Shown here one piece after another: positions 5,819 through 7,161 of a stretch of 7,161 nt of DNA (positions within the stretch are counted from its first letter, which is position 1; the number at the start of each line of letters is the position of its first letter). Source of the DNA: Ruminococcaceae bacterium UBA5450 (GTDB taxonomy: Bacteria > Bacillota > Clostridia > Oscillospirales > Acutalibacteraceae). The stretch covers positions 1 through 7,161 of the forward strand of contig DIQY01000007.1 in NCBI GenBank assembly GCA_002424295.1, given 5' to 3'. The notes below the pieces were generated by a model. The model saw nothing but the letters and a program-made list of their open reading frames with translations. It made no database searches and was not told the origin of the DNA. A program made the position numbers and the translations under genes.

Positions 5819-7105
5819 TTGTTCATGAATCGCAGAAGACAATGGGAAATGAATCTTCTGACAGGGGCTGTCACTGCAGTAATCTCTCAAATTTACTGGA
5901 ATATCTTTCTCGATGAGTTTCGTGTTTCTTTGGCTGTTGCTATTCTGCCGATCCTTTTGACGACGATTAATAAGGAAGAAAGTTCACTTGCAACCTGTGG
6001 ATGTGTTTCCTGTATGGTGTTCCTTTTTCGCTGGGTATTGGCCATTATAAATGGGCAAGGCGTTATTGGCAGTATACAGACAATTCTCCCAGGAGGACTA
6101 TTCTTTTTGTGTTATGGCCTCATTTTTGAAATGATGGTTCAAAATAAATATACGGCTTCCGTTACCCGCTTGACCTTGGCGGCTTTCACCTGTGACTTTA
6201 TTTCTAATCTTTTTGAAACAATGGTGCGCAGTAAGCTGCTTTTTACATTGGTACAAGCAGAGAGAGTACTCTATCTATTTGAAGTCGCTGCGATTCGAAC
6301 CATCATTGTAGTGGTCTTACTGATCCTCCTAAAGAGTTATCGGACATTGCTCACGAAAGAGGAACATGAAAAGCGATATCAGCGTTTGTTTCTGATGACA
6401 ACTAGTCTCAAAACAGAACTTTATTTTATGCGCAAGAACACTGAAAATGTAGAGACAATCATGGGAAATGCCTATCATTTATATGAGATGCTTTCCGATT
6501 TAGATGTTCCGCAGGAAACACAGAGATTGTCTTTAGCGATTGCGCGGGATGTGCATGAAATAAAAAAGGATTATCTTAGAATTATTCAGGGAATTGAAAA
6601 AGAGGTCGATGAGCAGTATCCGGAAAAGAAGATGCATCTTAAAGATATCCTGAATATTTTGCAGGAATCCACTTATCGAATGATGGAGTCCAAAAATTTG
6701 GATATCAAACTGGATTTTCGCTATCAAAAGGATTTTCTTACAGATAAACATTATTCTCTTATGGCGATTCTTAAAAATCTCGAAAACAATGCGATTGAAG
6801 CGATCGCTTCCGTACGTTCGTCGGGGCTGGTTGAAATTTTCGAACAGCAGGAAGGCGATTCCTATGTATTTTCAGTGCGGGATGACGGCCCGGGAATTGC
6901 AGAGAAGAATCTGACCAAAATTTTTCAAATGGGATTTTCCACAAAATTTGATAAGCAAACCGGAAATATATACCGTGGCGTCGGGCTGGCAGGCGTTAAG
7001 GCAGCCGTGGAAGAAGAATTTCACGGAAAATTAGAGGTTCGTTCGGTTTTGGGAGCGGGAACGGAATTTCGAATTACGATTCCGATTGCGTCATTGGAGG
7101 GATAG
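5819..7105 (+). CDS. Membrane sensor histidine kinase (GlnK/CitA/DcuS-like core)
   Basis: Sensor kinase of a two-component system, about 428 residues. The N-terminal part (about 12-172) has around six hydrophobic segments and no evident large extracellular domain, so it probably senses a signal in or near the membrane. A linker, probably coiled (about 175-235), leads to the phosphoacceptor region IARDVHEIKKDY with His246. The ATPase domain follows: N-box LKNLENNAIEAI (about 319-330), G1 DDGPGIA (355-361), F-box GFSTKFD (372-378) and G2 GVGLAGVK (387-394). The N-box, in which NN replaces the more common HN, and the HEIKKDY box recall B. subtilis GlnK, but that likeness is from memory. TTG 5819 is preferred because AGAAAGGA ends 6 nt upstream; ATG 5825 is the alternative (12 nt). 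TTG 5792 has no ribosome site. The response regulator gene starts 3 nt after the stop. Confidence 0.92.
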   Translation: MFMNRRRQWEMNLLTGAVTAVISQIYWNIFLDEFRVSLAVAILPILLTTINKEESSLATCGCVSCMVFLFRWVLAIINGQGVIGSIQTILPGGLFFLCYGLIFEMMVQNKYTASVTRLTLAAFTCDFISNLFETMVRSKLLFTLVQAERVLYLFEVAAIRTIIVVVLLILLKSYRTLLTKEEHEKRYQRLFLMTTSLKTELYFMRKNTENVETIMGNAYHLYEMLSDLDVPQETQRLSLAIARDVHEIKKDYLRIIQGIEKEVDEQYPEKKMHLKDILNILQESTYRMMESKNLDIKLDFRYQKDFLTDKHYSLMAILKNLENNAIEAIASVRSSGLVEIFEQQEGDSYVFSVRDDGPGIAEKNLTKIFQMGFSTKFDKQTGNIYRGVGLAGVKAAVEEEFHGKLEVRSVLGAGTEFRITIPIASLEG

Positions 7106-7108
7106 CTT

Positions 7109-7161
7109 TTGAATATTTATATAGTGGAAGACGATCAGACGGTGATCGATATTCTTGAAGA
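7109..7161 (+). CDS. Response regulator, N-terminal 17 codons (runs off the window)
   Basis: The visible product MNIYIVEDDQTVIDILE is the first strand and acidic cluster (Glu7, Asp8, Asp9) of a receiver domain; Asp8 and Asp9 match the Mg2+-binding pair of the CheY fold. The phosphoacceptor Asp, near residue 55, and the output domain lie beyond the window. The start is TTG 7109, with GGAGGG (7096-7101) inside the end of the kinase gene and 7 nt spacing. The 3-nt gap implies co-transcription and probable translational coupling with the kinase. The partner regulator in B. subtilis (GlnL) starts in a similar way, but so do many regulators, so the output type is open. Confidence 0.85.
   Translation, partial: MNIYIVEDDQTVIDILE

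Overview
The window looks like chromosomal DNA from a low-GC, Gram-positive anaerobe, most likely a member of Clostridia. The grounds are an A+T-rich composition, strong AGGAGG-type ribosome binding sites, sigma-A-like promoters, an iron-dependent alcohol dehydrogenase, an aldo/keto reductase fused to two 4Fe-4S cluster motifs, and many TTG starts. Genus cannot be set from this alone. There is no transposase, integrase, tRNA, rRNA, CRISPR array or phage gene.

Layout. Positions 1-492 (minus) hold the N-terminal 164 codons of an iron-containing alcohol dehydrogenase. A 237-bp divergent intergenic region follows. It carries a Rex-like operator candidate (594-611) and a long imperfect inverted repeat (630-646 with 685-701). 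A sodium:amino-acid (AGCS family) symporter runs on the plus strand to 2184. Its end overlaps by 14 bp the end of a convergent minus-strand gene (2171-2593), a small RelA/SpoT-like HD-domain protein whose diagnostic His-Asp pair reads His-Asn. Back-to-back promoters separate this gene from an aldo/keto reductase with a C-terminal ferredoxin-like domain (2747-3772), which ends in a clear intrinsic terminator (3776-3801). Next is a two-gene plus-strand unit: a membrane-anchored YdcF/DUF218 protein (3856-4854) and, 14 nt later, a HAD-superfamily phosphatase-like hydrolase (4869-5525). After an A+T-rich regulatory gap come a membrane sensor histidine kinase (5819-7105) and, 3 nt later, the first 17 codons of its response regulator (7109 to the window edge).

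How the genes may work together. The kinase and regulator form a two-component system whose kinase core resembles the GlnK/CitA/DcuS type. In Bacillus subtilis the GlnK-GlnL pair controls a glutaminase and an AGCS-family glutamine transporter. An AGCS symporter lies about 3.6 kb upstream here, but four unrelated genes intervene, so a regulatory link is only a hypothesis. The remaining genes look like independent housekeeping or redox units. I see no clear new multi-gene system. The most unusual points are the HD-to-HN change, the inverted repeat in the symporter leader, the Rex-like site in front of the alcohol dehydrogenase, and the frequent TTG starts.
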